A stretch of DNA of 64,000 bases from Multifurca ochricompacta (GCA_022496185.1 WTXG01000157.1:21486-85485); one strand, 5' to 3'; shown: positions 1 to 9,894, numbered from the stretch's first letter. Made by a program: numbers and translations. Notes: generated from the letters alone by a model not told the origin.

Positions 1-690
1 AGCCTGGCCCTGTTGAGCCAGGCTTGTTGTAGATCCCGGACCCACAGCGTCGGGTGCCGCAGATGTGGCTGACTAGTGCCGGACTAATGTCAGTGGACTC
101 GCGCTGACCAGTGCACGTCACACAGCAACGCCCCGCTGAGCATTACACAGCGAATACTTCTGCCCAGAGACAAAACCCTCTAGCTACTGTGTAAATACTA
201 TAGTAGTGTGGCCTACTTGTATCAAGCCCAAGCATCATGGGGGTGACTACCCATGCCTTGTTCTAGACCCTAAACTCTACCAGCGGGTGGCTAAACCCAG
301 CTTACGGATCGAGCCAAGCATTGACCAGACCTAAAGCCTCAAGCCTTCTGGGCAAGTGGCCTACTAAAACTATCTATGGGACAAAGACCCAGCTACAACT
401 ATGAACACTATTTACTTAGGGCACACATGAGGAGCTTAAGGTGTTTCACCCACTAAGGGTCCCTCGTCACCTTTTGCAAGAACCCTTAAGAAAGGGCTAG
501 CCAAACAGATCAAGGTGGGCACATAAAGCGCACCACCTTGTGGACAGTTAAGGGCAAGTAGACGAAAGAGAAGCTCACAAGGAAAAGTTATTGGGAATGA
601 ACTTTTGAAGCTTTGTTGAGCTTGAAAGATTTGTTGGACTGTGATCAAAGAAAGGAGTGCCAGATCAGTAAAGAGCAGCAGGGCCCATAA
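1..690 (-). mobile_element. copia-1 leader (5' untranslated region), truncated by window edge
   Basis: Read on the minus strand from 690 to 1, this continues the copia-1 LTR at 8016-8508 once the chromovirus E1 (691-8008) and its CATAA target duplication are removed; the rejoined junction restores the primer binding site GGTTATGGGCCC. It matches by eye the leader after the copia-1 LTR at 51697-52105 over about 400 nt, for example around the shared GGGTTCTTGCAAAAGGTGA. No open frame is convincing; a minus frame at 436-768 crosses the E1 junction and is fortuitous. The coding part of this element would lie left of the window. Confidence 0.75.
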
Positions 691-1318
691 TGTCACAGCA
701 AGGTGTGGTGCTGTGTCGAAGTTCGAGGTTCGAGGTTGTCTGTCAGTGCTACAAGAGCCTTCTATCAAGTCAAGGTTCCAAGCTAGGTCAAGTTGTGCCG
801 GTCAAAGGGGGCACACGCGCGAGACGAAGTCGAGCAGTGACACTAAGTCCTGCTGCAAGTTTCAAGGGGTCGAAGTTCCTTCAAGGCGCAGCTTAAAGGT
901 TTCAAGTGGAAGGTGTTCTCAGTCAAGTAATGTGAGTCCCAGTACACCTGTATTGCTACAGAAGAACAGACTTAATGTCTTGTCCTTTCTACTAGGGTCT
1001 TTATATACATGCATGCTGGTAGGGAGACTATTCTGGTAGTTACTAGAGCTTTCACTAGACAGTCTAATGGTTGTACAGTAGAATGTCCCAGAATGATATA
1101 GATGGTGGAGGGGTTACGCCCTCTACTACTGATCAGTAAGCAGATGAGTAAGATCCTCAGTAAGCAATCAGTCAGCAGTGTAAATGATAAGTCATAAGTC
1201 CTTTATCAGCACGTCATGTGGTAAGAGTAGCATATGGAAAGAAAAGAAAAGACAAACAGCAAAGCAAACAACAAGTCACATGTCCTTGACCCTTGTACCA
1301 GCCTAGGGAACCGTCACA
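691..1318 (-). repeat. E1 3' LTR (628 bp)
   Basis: Identical to 7381-8008 apart from one A/G difference in the tract AAAGCAAAC[A/G]ACAAG. On the minus strand it starts TGTGACGG and ends TGTGACA. A TATATAA box lies at 1007-1001 (minus). About 32 nt downstream is TTAAGTCTGTTCTT (975-962), the likely 5' end of the RNA. Confidence 0.95.
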
Positions 1319-1330
1319 TTACCCCCTTTG
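1319..1330 (-). other. E1 polypurine tract
   Basis: Directly inside the 3' LTR, the minus strand reads CAAAGGGGGTAA before the LTR's TGTGACGG. This purine run at the 3' LTR boundary is the expected plus-strand primer of a Ty3/gypsy element. Confidence 0.8.
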
Positions 1331-1359
1331 TAGGTCCCTGTCTGACCCCAGACAGTTGG

Positions 1360-2550
1360 TCAGTCACCCCGAGGTTGATCAGCATCGAGTGGTGGTAGAC
1401 GGCGTGTGCGGCGGCGATGAGGGAGATGTCGACTTCCTGGTCCACCTGCCTGCAGGACTGCACGCAGCTCAGGGTGTGGTGCAAAGCGGGCTGCTTGAGT
1501 GGGGGGAATGGCGCGTGAGGGGGCGAAGGCATACGTGAGGTGGGGGAAGAGTTGGTAGTACAGGTCATTTCTTGACATGGCATGCCTGGCAGAGTGGATG
1601 GCCTGTTGGGCTTGGTCCGCGCGTCGTCGCCAGTGGGCAAGGTTACGTCGAGCTTCATCCAGATGGTAGGTCGCGTAGCGGAAGTGGGTGACCTCAGCCC
1701 AGGCTCCAGGGTCATGCAGGTTGTCCAGCGCCACATTAACTAGTGGGGTATAGGTCTGGTTGTCGTCAAAGAGTCGCTGTTGATGGAGGGATAGGAGGGG
1801 GTTGGGTCCATGTGCGAAGCGGTAGTAGGTGGTGGCATAGAGTGGGGCATCGGTTATGGGATGACGCACTCCCATAGTGAAGTAGATGCGGGGGTCAGCA
1901 CAGTGGTAATCGAAGGCAACCCACCTAGCAACATCAAGGCGGCCTGTGTTATCTGCTATTCGGTGTGGGATGAAGGAGGGGGAGTGTACATGGTTGTGGT
2001 GGAAAGGGGGGCCTGGTGAATCAAAGTCAGAACTTAGACCATGGACCTCTCGTTGTGTTTGCGTGACGAGCTCCTCGTGAGGTAGTTGGGAGAAGTCCGG
2101 GGTAGTGGGGCGGTAGACAAGAGTAGGATCGTCGGCTGGGGGTTCAGGGGTTTGTAGCCTAGCACGAGCTTCCTCCAGTAGAAGTAGTACCCTGTTGCGT
2201 ATGTCCTCCTCCAGTGATAGGTTTGTAGCTGTAAGGGTTATGGCTTGAGTAAGATTGGTGGTGGGATTGTCGGTCATCGTAAATGGGGTTTGGGGACGTG
2301 GTGGAGAGGGAATAGGTGATGTGGTTGGCGTAGGTGGAAGAGTGGGAGCATCCTGTGGTCGTCTTAGTGCTGCTTTGGTGGCAGCATCTAGGGCAACAGA
2401 GCGGGTGGCCTCAAAGACTGCAGGATCATCAATAGGGGATGGAGCTCGTCCAGTGAGGGGGTGGCGAAAACGAGAAGTGGACATCCTTGGGGTGATTCTG
2501 TAGAACTTTCGTTCTTGTGTGAGGCGAGCTGGGCGTTTTATACAAGCCAT
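1360..2550 (-). CDS. E1 third ORF downstream of pol, function unknown
   Basis: An intact 396-codon frame between pol and the 3' LTR. The first Met is at 2550; a second Met (MSTSRF) at 2484 could be the true start. The N-terminal third is rich in Pro, Thr and Ser, a central part contains an Arg/Ala-rich helical stretch that may form a coiled coil, and the C-terminus is basic (HLPHRRRTRRLPP). I see no signal peptide or membrane segment, so it is not a recognisable envelope. No CCHC knuckle is present, unlike the third ORFs of E0 and E2, which occupy the same place and have nearly the same length. It is in frame with pol, separated by TAA and by a TGA shortly before the Met. I do not recognise the protein. 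Confidence 0.7.
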   Translation of the reverse strand: MACIKRPARLTQERKFYRITPRMSTSRFRHPLTGRAPSPIDDPAVFEATRSVALDAATKAALRRPQDAPTLPPTPTTSPIPSPPRPQTPFTMTDNPTTNLTQAITLTATNLSLEEDIRNRVLLLLEEARARLQTPEPPADDPTLVYRPTTPDFSQLPHEELVTQTQREVHGLSSDFDSPGPPFHHNHVHSPSFIPHRIADNTGRLDVARWVAFDYHCADPRIYFTMGVRHPITDAPLYATTYYRFAHGPNPLLSLHQQRLFDDNQTYTPLVNVALDNLHDPGAWAEVTHFRYATYHLDEARRNLAHWRRRADQAQQAIHSARHAMSRNDLYYQLFPHLTYAFAPSRAIPPTQAARFAPHPELRAVLQAGGPGSRHLPHRRRTRRLPPLDADQPRGD

Positions 2551-2623
2551 TTGTCAAAGGAGGGAGAGAAGAAAAAAAAGATGGGGATAAAAAAAAAAAA
2601 AAAAAAAAGGGTTGGGGATGGGA

Positions 2624-2639
2624 TCACCCTCCTTTTAAG
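2624..2639 (-). promoter_or_regulatory. Purine-rich context at E1 pol stop codon
   Basis: The minus strand around the pol stop reads CTTAAAAGGAGGGTGA, with TAA as the pol terminator. E2 has GTTAAAAGGGGGAC at the same place (14423-14411). The third ORF follows in the same frame in both elements. The tract could be a readthrough or reinitiation context or an internal polypurine tract; the sequence does not decide. Confidence 0.4.
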
Positions 2640-5600
2640 AGTGGCAGTGACCCTGACGCCTAGATAAGGAGTTATAGTATTGTTTGATAAGGTCAGGGGC
2701 ATGGCAGTCGTCGTTGTTTACCCAGGAATTGTCACTCGTGGGATATCCTTTCCAGCTGACAAGAAATTGCAGGTTCTGGGAGCGCCCATGGAGTCGATGA
2801 TCTAAGATGGCCTCTACTTCATATTCTTCGTCATTGTTGACAATGTCAGGTGGAGGTCTTAAGAAGTTTGGGCCATGTGCATCTGTTTCTTTGTAAGGGG
2901 ACAGAAGATCAACGTGGAAAACATTGTGGATCTTCATATGGGGTGGCAGAGATAATCTATAGGCCACTGGAGAGATTTGGTCTAAGATCCGGAATGGGCC
3001 ATGCCGGCGCGGGGCGAGTTTTGTTGAGGGGAAGTTTGTCTTGATGTTGCGACCTTCGAGCCAGACCTGTGAACCGACGGGGAACTCCGGATAGGATGGG
3101 CGTGTAGCGTGTGAACGGAAGGCCGCTTCGGCTCGCATGCGGGCGTGTCGTAGACTGTTTAGGCGGTTGTCTAGGCGAGGGACGTCCGTGTCGGATAATT
3201 CTGCTTTCCAATCCAGTGAAACGCCGTGAAGTAGTGCGTGTGGAGACAACTTAGTTTGATCGTGTGTCCAGGAATTATGGACATATTCGGCAAGCGGGAG
3301 GAAGTCGGCCCACTGATGTTGATCGTTGCCGACCCAGAGGCAGAGGTATTGTTCTAACCATAAATTCATTCGCTTGCTTGCTCCGTCCGTGCGAGGGTGA
3401 AATGCTGTGGATAGGTTCTGTTGGATCTGGAGGGTAGTCGCTAGTGCTCGAGAGAATTGAGAAGTGAAGCGCGGATCGCGATCTGAAATGATACGGCGCG
3501 GGACGCCGAATAGTGGGAATACGTGTCAATAATAAAGTGTCGCAATTCCTTCACCCGTGATGTCTTTCGAGCACGGAATGAATTTAGCCGCTTTTGAACA
3601 TCCTTGATCCACAATGGTTAGTACTGCGTCGTAGCAACCCGAGACAGGGAGATCCGTGATGAGGTCCATAGCAATGTATTGGAATGGCCCCGCGGACGCC
3701 GGTACATCTAGTGGGAAGAGCGGAACTTTCTTTGTCAGTCTAGGCTTATTTTCTTGGCAGAGCGCACACCCACAAATGTATTCGCGTACGAAGTCCGTAA
3801 GTCCTGGACCTTCGTAGTCTTGCTGAATTTTTCTGATTGTTTTATCAATGCCGGGGTGTCCCGCTAAGACATGATCATGATGCTGGTGCAGAATGTGCTG
3901 TCGTTCGGGCAAAGTTTGGGGAAACGGGAGTTTATTGGTTCTGGCTACTTTGACAAATAGCGCCGGTGGTAACATGGTGACTGCTTCGTTGTCATTATCG
4001 CCGTGTTCGGCGTCGGGTCTACGCGATAGCATGTCGGCTACTGTGTGGAGTTTGCCAGGGACATGTTCGAGAGAGAAGTCAAAGTCCGCTAATTCCTGAA
4101 GCCACCGTGCTTGGCGTCGATTGAGTTTTTGCGGTTCTTTAAAATATTGTAAATTATTATGATCGGTGCGCACTTGTACCTGGTCTTGGGCTCCCAGAAG
4201 GTATTGTCGCCATGTTCGGAAGGCGACCATAATTGCGAACAGTTCTCGATCGTAAATGTCCCAATTTCGTTGGGTGGCGTCTAATGTTTTAGAAAGATAT
4301 GCGATGGGATGCAGTCGTCCGTCGTGGTCTTTCTGGCTAAGCGTTGCTCCGATTGCGAACCCTGAGGCGTCTGTATCGACGATGAAAGGTTTGGTGAAAT
4401 CTGGTTGGGCGAGGACGGGTTGTGAAGTCACCCGTTGTTTTAGAGTGTCGAAGGCGTTTTGTTCATCAGTTGTCCACTTCCATGGATTCTTCACACTAGT
4501 GAGAGCGTTCAGGGGTGCTGCAATTTTACTGAAGCCTTGTATAAACCGTCTATAGAACTGACAGAATCCAAGGAATGATCTGACTTCCTTAACCGTGGTC
4601 GGGGCCTTCCAGGTCGTGATACCTTCAACTTTTACCGGGTCCATATGAACTCGATCCCCTTCTAGGATTAAGCCGAGGTACTCAATTCGTGTTTGTTCGA
4701 AGGCACATTTTTCTGGTTTAAGATACAGATCGAGTTTATTGAGTTTGTCCAAGATGTGGTGGACTTTAGACCGGTGGTTTACGGGATCGGAGTCCGTATG
4801 TATTAGAATGTCGTCCATATACACCGTAAACCAGGCCTTTCCCGAAGCATCGTGTTCATCCAATTCTTCGCAGAATTCTGCGTTCATCATGGTTTGAAAT
4901 GTTGCTGGAGAGTTGGTTAGTCCGAAAAACATTACGTTAGGCTCATAGAGGCCGCGATTAGTTTTGAAAGCCGCCTTCCAACGATCTTCTGGTATGATCC
5001 GCACGTTGTTGTAGCCCCAGCGGATATCCATTTTGGTGAATAGAGTGCTCCCTCGTACGCGATCGATAAGCTCAGGTATGAGGGGTAATGGATATGTATT
5101 TCTGATGGTCCAACTGTTGAGCTTTTGGTAATCCTGGACGGGACATAGCTTCCCGTCTTTCTTCTTTATGAAGAAGAAGGGGGATGCATAGGGTGATTTG
5201 GATTCGGTAATATATCCCTTCTGTAAATGCTCATCTAGGAATTTATTGAGTGCTTCCTGTTCACCCGGTCCTAATGGGTAGATCTTGCAATCTAGCGTAG
5301 CAGGTGCTTCTGGTTTTAGTTTGATTTTGTGATCCCAGATTCGTGCCGCCGGGAATCGTTGTGCCTCTTGGTCGCTAAAGACTTTTTGATGCCGATGATA
5401 TTCTTTCGGAACGATCTGGTCCCAAGTCCGCTCTGTCGAGTCTTTGGCTTTGATCGCTAATTCTTGTGCTATATTTAGACGTTTAAGTCGACTGTTGGGT
5501 AGGTTGAACGTGAGTGATTGGTTGAGGGTTCCCGTTGTCCAGTCAATATTCGGGTTATTTGCGGCAAGCCAGGGGTATCCTAGAATCATTTCGTCTGAGC

Positions 5601-5928
5601 CAATAGATGCAACATAGAAGTGATGATTCTGTTGTTTGTTATTAGTCGTGACTTTGAGATCTACACATCGTGTGATAGTGTGTGTTTGATTGGGTGATCC
5701 GTCTGCGTTCTGGAGTTTTTTTGGAATAGTTAATCGTTTCATGGGGAGGCGATGTTTAACGACCGTTCGATAGTTGATGAAGTTTTCGGTTGCACCGCTA
5801 TCAACAAGTGCTTGTATGTGGGCCTTATTTGTCACGTCATGTAAGGAAACAGATACTTTCATTGACTTTAGAGATGATCTATATACATGATGTGAGATTA
5901 TCGCTCGAATGTAGGCCGTTTCATTCAA
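2635..5928 (-). pseudogene. E1 pol polyprotein, one internal TGA and altered integrase Glu
   Basis: One continuous frame of about 1098 codons apart from TGA at 3526-3528. From the N-terminus: aspartic protease (LVDSGATENFI), reverse transcriptase (FTKMDIRWGYNN, YMDDILI), RNase H (DTDASGFAIGATLS), integrase H-H-C-C finger (HDHVLAGHPGID, CGCALCQENK), integrase core with Asp in AMDLITDLP and SDRDPRF, and a C-terminal chromodomain (EYEVEAILDHR, LVSWKGYPTSDNSW). The TGA stands where related elements have a residue after LYY, consistent with CGA changed to TGA. The third catalytic residue is Lys (DGASKRMN) where E2 has Glu (DGQSERTN). Pol lies in the -1 frame relative to gag and overlaps its TGA, so it may be made by frameshift or reinitiation. 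The listed 5' end is only the open-frame limit (TTG); the first in-frame Met is residue 23. Confidence 0.93.
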
Positions 5929-7088
5929 GCGATGTAAAAATCCTCGTCGCCACTAAATTTCTCCTGGAGTTTCTGGCGCTGTTCATCCATCATAGTCCTA
6001 AGAGCCGTAGCAAGCGCGTCGAGATCGACTGTCAGGGTGTTTGACGCGTTAGTGGAGGCAGGCGCCTTTGCGGGTACCGTCGCCGTTGTGGGTGTTTCGG
6101 TGATTGTGGCAGCGCGAGCCGGTGTGGGAGCATTCGCACGTGGTTTCTTATTCGGGCAGTCTTGGACCAAATGTCCTCGCCTACCGCATTCGAAACATCG
6201 GCCTTCCTTTTTGTATTGCTCTTTCTCTTCGACTGTTACAGCTTTTTTTATGACTTCGGGGATCGAGACATCGTGATCACGTCGTCGATAGAATGTGAAT
6301 TTATTGCCACGCGGTGGTGTATTGGTTGTGGGTCTCATGCCAAGGGCATCTTTACTGTATAACCAATTAGCGTGATGTTTCCAAGCAGATGCTGCTGCTT
6401 TGTCAAAGGTTTTGGGCTGATCAAATAATAACATTGTTTGAACGAGACGTGTGGGGAGACCTCGGTGGAAGTACTGCCGAGCGGCCGGATCATCGATATG
6501 AAGTTCTGCCCTTGTGGCTAGCGTGCGAAATTTGGCGATATAGTCATCAATATTGGCATCGCGCATTTGTAATCGGTCTAGCGCGCGTAGTGCCTTTTGT
6601 CCTGCCACTACGTCGGCCCATGCTTCTCGGAAGATTTGTTTGAATCCGGCCCAAATGTATGGGACTCGAATGTTCCCTTCTTTGATGTCAGTCAGCCACT
6701 TGATTTGGTCCACTACCCATCGGTCTACCCTGGGTCCTCGTATCAATCCCAAGGTGTAAGCCACTCTGGTTCTTTCGTTCTGGACTGTGGCCATGGTTTC
6801 ATTCAAACTGAAGAATAATTCGAGTTTGGCCAACCAATCCATGGCCGTGTCGCGGTCCCCTTCGAAGAAGGATGGTGGTACTCCTGTCATGGTTCCACTT
6901 CCTTGATTTACTGTTCCTGCCCCCAGGGTAGGAGGGCCTAAGGGTGGTTCGTCGGGATTTCTGCCCATGGCTCGGGTGGTCGCAGTGGATCTCTCTTCGG
7001 GACTTCGTTCAGGACGACTGGGATGCGATTCGACAACGTCTTCCTCCGCGGCCTGTCGTGCTTGTCTAGTATTCGGTCTGGCTGCCAT
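5925..7088 (-). CDS. E1 gag (capsid/nucleocapsid)
   Basis: 387 codons from the first Met. A Ty3/gypsy capsid-like region spans roughly residues 75-240 (FFEGDRDTAMDWLAKLELFF, YIAKFRTLATRA). A single CCHC knuckle, CFECGRRGHLVQDC, follows near residue 300, then an Ala/Thr/Pro-rich linker and a C-terminal helix. The protein should form the cytoplasmic virus-like particle and bind the RNA. The same frame stays open for about 85 codons upstream of the Met (to near 7345) with protein-like sequence but no ATG, so a non-AUG or lost start further upstream is possible. Confidence 0.9.
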   Translation of the reverse strand: MAARPNTRQARQAAEEDVVESHPSRPERSPEERSTATTRAMGRNPDEPPLGPPTLGAGTVNQGSGTMTGVPPSFFEGDRDTAMDWLAKLELFFSLNETMATVQNERTRVAYTLGLIRGPRVDRWVVDQIKWLTDIKEGNIRVPYIWAGFKQIFREAWADVVAGQKALRALDRLQMRDANIDDYIAKFRTLATRAELHIDDPAARQYFHRGLPTRLVQTMLLFDQPKTFDKAAASAWKHHANWLYSKDALGMRPTTNTPPRGNKFTFYRRRDHDVSIPEVIKKAVTVEEKEQYKKEGRCFECGRRGHLVQDCPNKKPRANAPTPARAATITETPTTATVPAKAPASTNASNTLTVDLDALATALRTMMDEQRQKLQEKFSGDEDFYIA

Positions 7089-7365
7089 TATTTGTGGGGT
7101 GGTGGTCCTAGTTTCTATGTCGATGGTATCGTCTGTTGCGGCAAGTAATGCAAATTGGTTGTGGAGGTCAAAGGGTAAGTCACCTCTTTCTCTGGGTTCT
7201 GATTCTTCGGTCGACAGGTATCTTCGTGGAGATGTTTCGTCGAAGGACGTTCGTTCGGACGGTGGGGTTCTGGGCTCGCGTGTTGAAGACGTCGCGATCG
7301 GGTGTCGGGCAAGGGACGCGTCGTCGTCGCCTTGCAGTTCTGGTGAGTTCTTTTGTTAAGTTCTG

Positions 7366-7379
7366 TTAAGTCTGTTCTT
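7366..7379 (-). other. E1 self-primer binding site
   Basis: Immediately after the 5' LTR the minus strand reads AAGAACAGACTTAA (7379-7366). This is the exact complement of TTAAGTCTGTTCTT in the LTR (7665-7652), about 32 nt below the TATA box and so close to the expected RNA 5' end. No tRNA-type primer site is seen. This matches the self-priming of Tf1, whose RNA 5' end folds back onto the PBS over 11 nt; here the match is 14 nt. Confidence 0.75.
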
Positions 7380-7380
7380 A

Positions 7381-8008
7381 TGTCACAGCAAGGTGTGGTG
7401 CTGTGTCGAAGTTCGAGGTTCGAGGTTGTCTGTCAGTGCTACAAGAGCCTTCTATCAAGTCAAGGTTCCAAGCTAGGTCAAGTTGTGCCGGTCAAAGGGG
7501 GCACACGCGCGAGACGAAGTCGAGCAGTGACACTAAGTCCTGCTGCAAGTTTCAAGGGGTCGAAGTTCCTTCAAGGCGCAGCTTAAAGGTTTCAAGTGGA
7601 AGGTGTTCTCAGTCAAGTAATGTGAGTCCCAGTACACCTGTATTGCTACAGAAGAACAGACTTAATGTCTTGTCCTTTCTACTAGGGTCTTTATATACAT
7701 GCATGCTGGTAGGGAGACTATTCTGGTAGTTACTAGAGCTTTCACTAGACAGTCTAATGGTTGTACAGTAGAATGTCCCAGAATGATATAGATGGTGGAG
7801 GGGTTACGCCCTCTACTACTGATCAGTAAGCAGATGAGTAAGATCCTCAGTAAGCAATCAGTCAGCAGTGTAAATGATAAGTCATAAGTCCTTTATCAGC
7901 ACGTCATGTGGTAAGAGTAGCATATGGAAAGAAAAGAAAAGACAAACAGCAAAGCAAACGACAAGTCACATGTCCTTGACCCTTGTACCAGCCTAGGGAA
8001 CCGTCACA
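7381..8008 (-). repeat. E1 5' LTR (628 bp)
   Basis: Partner of 691-1318 with a single difference, indicating a recent insertion. It contains the TATATAA promoter at 7697-7691 (minus). Confidence 0.95.
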
Positions 8009-8015
8009 CATAACC

Positions 8016-8508
8016 TGATGAACAGGCATGTGCGCACAGTGATACTGACTGTGGTTAGCGTGTGAGGCTAGATGAACAAGTTATACTTCAGAGGAAGAAA
8101 ACTCTATTATACTATACTACACACCTAGATGAACAAGTTATCTACACGAGATGGTTAGCCAAAGGTAAAGTAGTAAGTAAGAGAGATGGGACTTACACTT
8201 CAGAGGAAGAAAACTCTGAAGTGTAAGAGACGAAATAGACCACCTTATATACTACAAGAGGATGGTCTGTGTGCAATGGAAAATGCTAGAATGTACTACT
8301 GAGGGACAAAGGCCATTGGCCAGTGAGATATCACATGCTACACAGGATTACCAAGGTACATCAGTCAGCTGCTGCGCATCGCGAGAAAGAAAGTAATAAT
8401 GATATAGTAAAAAGTCCGAAACTCCGAATCTATATCTAATCTAATCTTGCACAGCTTAGACCCTAACCTAGATGCCTGAAGCACCTCAAGACACATGCCG
8501 TGTCAACA
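8016..8508 (-). repeat. copia-1 5' LTR, long form with internal intron and spliced repeat
   Basis: 493 bp, minus orientation, from TGTTGACACGG at 8508 to TTCATCA at 8016, followed by GGTTATG and the E1 insertion. Downstream of a TATATAAG box there is a hairpin segment ending CTCTGAAGT. Next come an intron-like GTAAGT...GTGTAG at 8196-8142 (55 nt) and then ATAACTTGTTCATCTAG. Further on the hairpin recurs joined directly to ATAACTTGTTCATCTAG, i.e. with the intron removed. This LTR's private variant TTCATCTAG is present in both copies. Confidence 0.85.
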
Positions 8509-8548
8509 ATGCATGATGCAAGCAAAGAACTTGCATGCATTTACACAG

Positions 8549-9142
8549 TGTAATGCCTGATGCAGGTGTTCAGCATGACATGTGGCAAGTCGCATAGCAT
8601 AACTACAAAGTCTTGTGTACACTGTGTTACTAGCATACAAAGTCAAGGGACAAGTCAATACCAAGGAGCTAATCCCTTAGTACTGGTGAGCAGAAGAGTG
8701 CCAAAAGCACTTGAGATGATTCAGAGGTTGGTTCTTAGAGATCACCCAGAAGGTAATGCACCAAGTTGATTAAGAAGTCGAGTCTAAGGCATACAGGGCT
8801 ATCTAAGCAGGCCTTATATATGTAATAGAGGTTGGAGTCTAAATTGGAGTAAAGTACTTGGTGTATCAATGAAGTTGTAATATCACTACAAGGGGAAACA
8901 GAGTAGAGGTGGGCCAGGTGAGAATATACATAGATGTATCCAGTATAGTCATGATTCTGGTGGGAAAATATGTAAGAGTCCATATGTAATGTAGGAGTCA
9001 AAGATAAGCACAGCATGAGTCAGAGATAAGGAACAAATAGATACAAGCAGCAATCATAACATGATCAACAAGGGCCAAGCAAGGCCAAACAATGAGTCAC
9101 ATGAAGGAAAAGAGACAAGACGACATAGCGGGGTTCATAACA
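8549..9142 (-). repeat. E0 3' LTR (594 bp)
   Basis: Begins TGTAATGCC and ends TTCATAACA on the plus strand, followed by TTACCCCC, the complement of a polypurine tract. A related but truncated LTR lies at 59505-59826. It contains AAGTCGAGTCT near 8770, the complement of the self-primer seen in E2-type elements. Confidence 0.8.
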
Positions 9143-9313
9143 TTACCCCCTCTCTAAGTCCTAGCTGAACCAGCTAGATTGGCATACTGTTGTCATCCTG
9201 CACCAAGGAGAGGTAGTCATCTGCTACAGCATAGTGATCAGCATCATAGTTCTCCTTGTCTTTGTCCATGGGGCAAACATGTGTTTGTAGAAAACCATAG
9301 GGCCCTCACCTCC

Positions 9314-9894
9314 TGTTACGAACAGGGCCCAGTAGCCCTATTTTCTTCACTCTCCCCAACCGGGACCCCACTCTCCCACCGACCCTCCACTTCCTCATTA
9401 CATCTCCCTCCTGGGACCCCTCACATGCGCTGCTTCCATCCCCATGACTGTTGTTTGGACTTGTATACCTACTGTTTGCCTATGATTGTCTTCCCTTATC
9501 TTCTTATCTTTACGACCGGACATTTACTTAATCCCCTATCAGAAGCCAGGCTTTACGCCGTCCGCTTTCGTATCTTTGGGCCCACATGACTCCAATATCC
9601 TTATCTATAGACGCCCGTCCATTTACGTATATAAGTCCGTCTTAGCTATGCTGTAGACTTCAGACTCGACTTATTGAATACATCGGTGTTCGTCTTTTGG
9701 ACTACCCCTTGCAATCTCTGACTCGTCTGTCTCAGTGCTTTCGGCACTCTCCGCTTAACATTGTCCTAGGGAACAGCCCCTTTGACTTTGACTCATCCCC
9801 GTGAACTCCAAGAGGTCCTGTTGACCTCTTATCTGAAACCCTTGATCAACGCTGTCGCACAAGTCGTGCGGAACGTCCCACACTGGACGTAACA
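9314..9894 (+). repeat. Solo gypsy LTR (E2-like family), TSD CCTCC
   Basis: 581 bp from TGTTACGAAC to GGACGTAACA, flanked on both sides by CCTCC (9309-9313, 9895-9899). It is a plus-orientation relative of the E2 LTR. It retains an unmutated AGACTCGACTT at 9662-9672, about 30 nt below a TATATAAG box, the predicted RNA 5' end used for self-priming. Confidence 0.9.

Larger units (their letters stand above)
691..8008 (-). mobile_element. Complete Ty3/gypsy chromovirus E1 with LTRs and target-site duplication
   Basis: A 7318-bp element bounded by two 628-bp LTRs (TGTCACA...CCGTCACA on the plus strand) that differ at one base. It is flanked by the 5-bp duplication CATAA at 686-690 and 8009-8013. 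In minus-strand order it holds a 5' LTR, a self-complementary primer site, gag, pol (protease, reverse transcriptase, RNase H, integrase, chromodomain), a third ORF, a polypurine tract and the 3' LTR. The C-terminal chromodomain and the self-priming signature place it with Tf1/sushi-type chromoviruses. It sits inside the primer binding site of a copia-1 element. Confidence 0.95.

Noticed and set aside
436..768. 110-codon minus frame
   Set aside because: Crosses the junction between the copia-1 leader and the E1 LTR, so it cannot predate the insertion, and it has no family resemblance.
1360..2550. E1 third ORF as an envelope gene
   Set aside because: Position after pol suggests env, but there is no signal peptide, transmembrane segment or cysteine-rich ectodomain.
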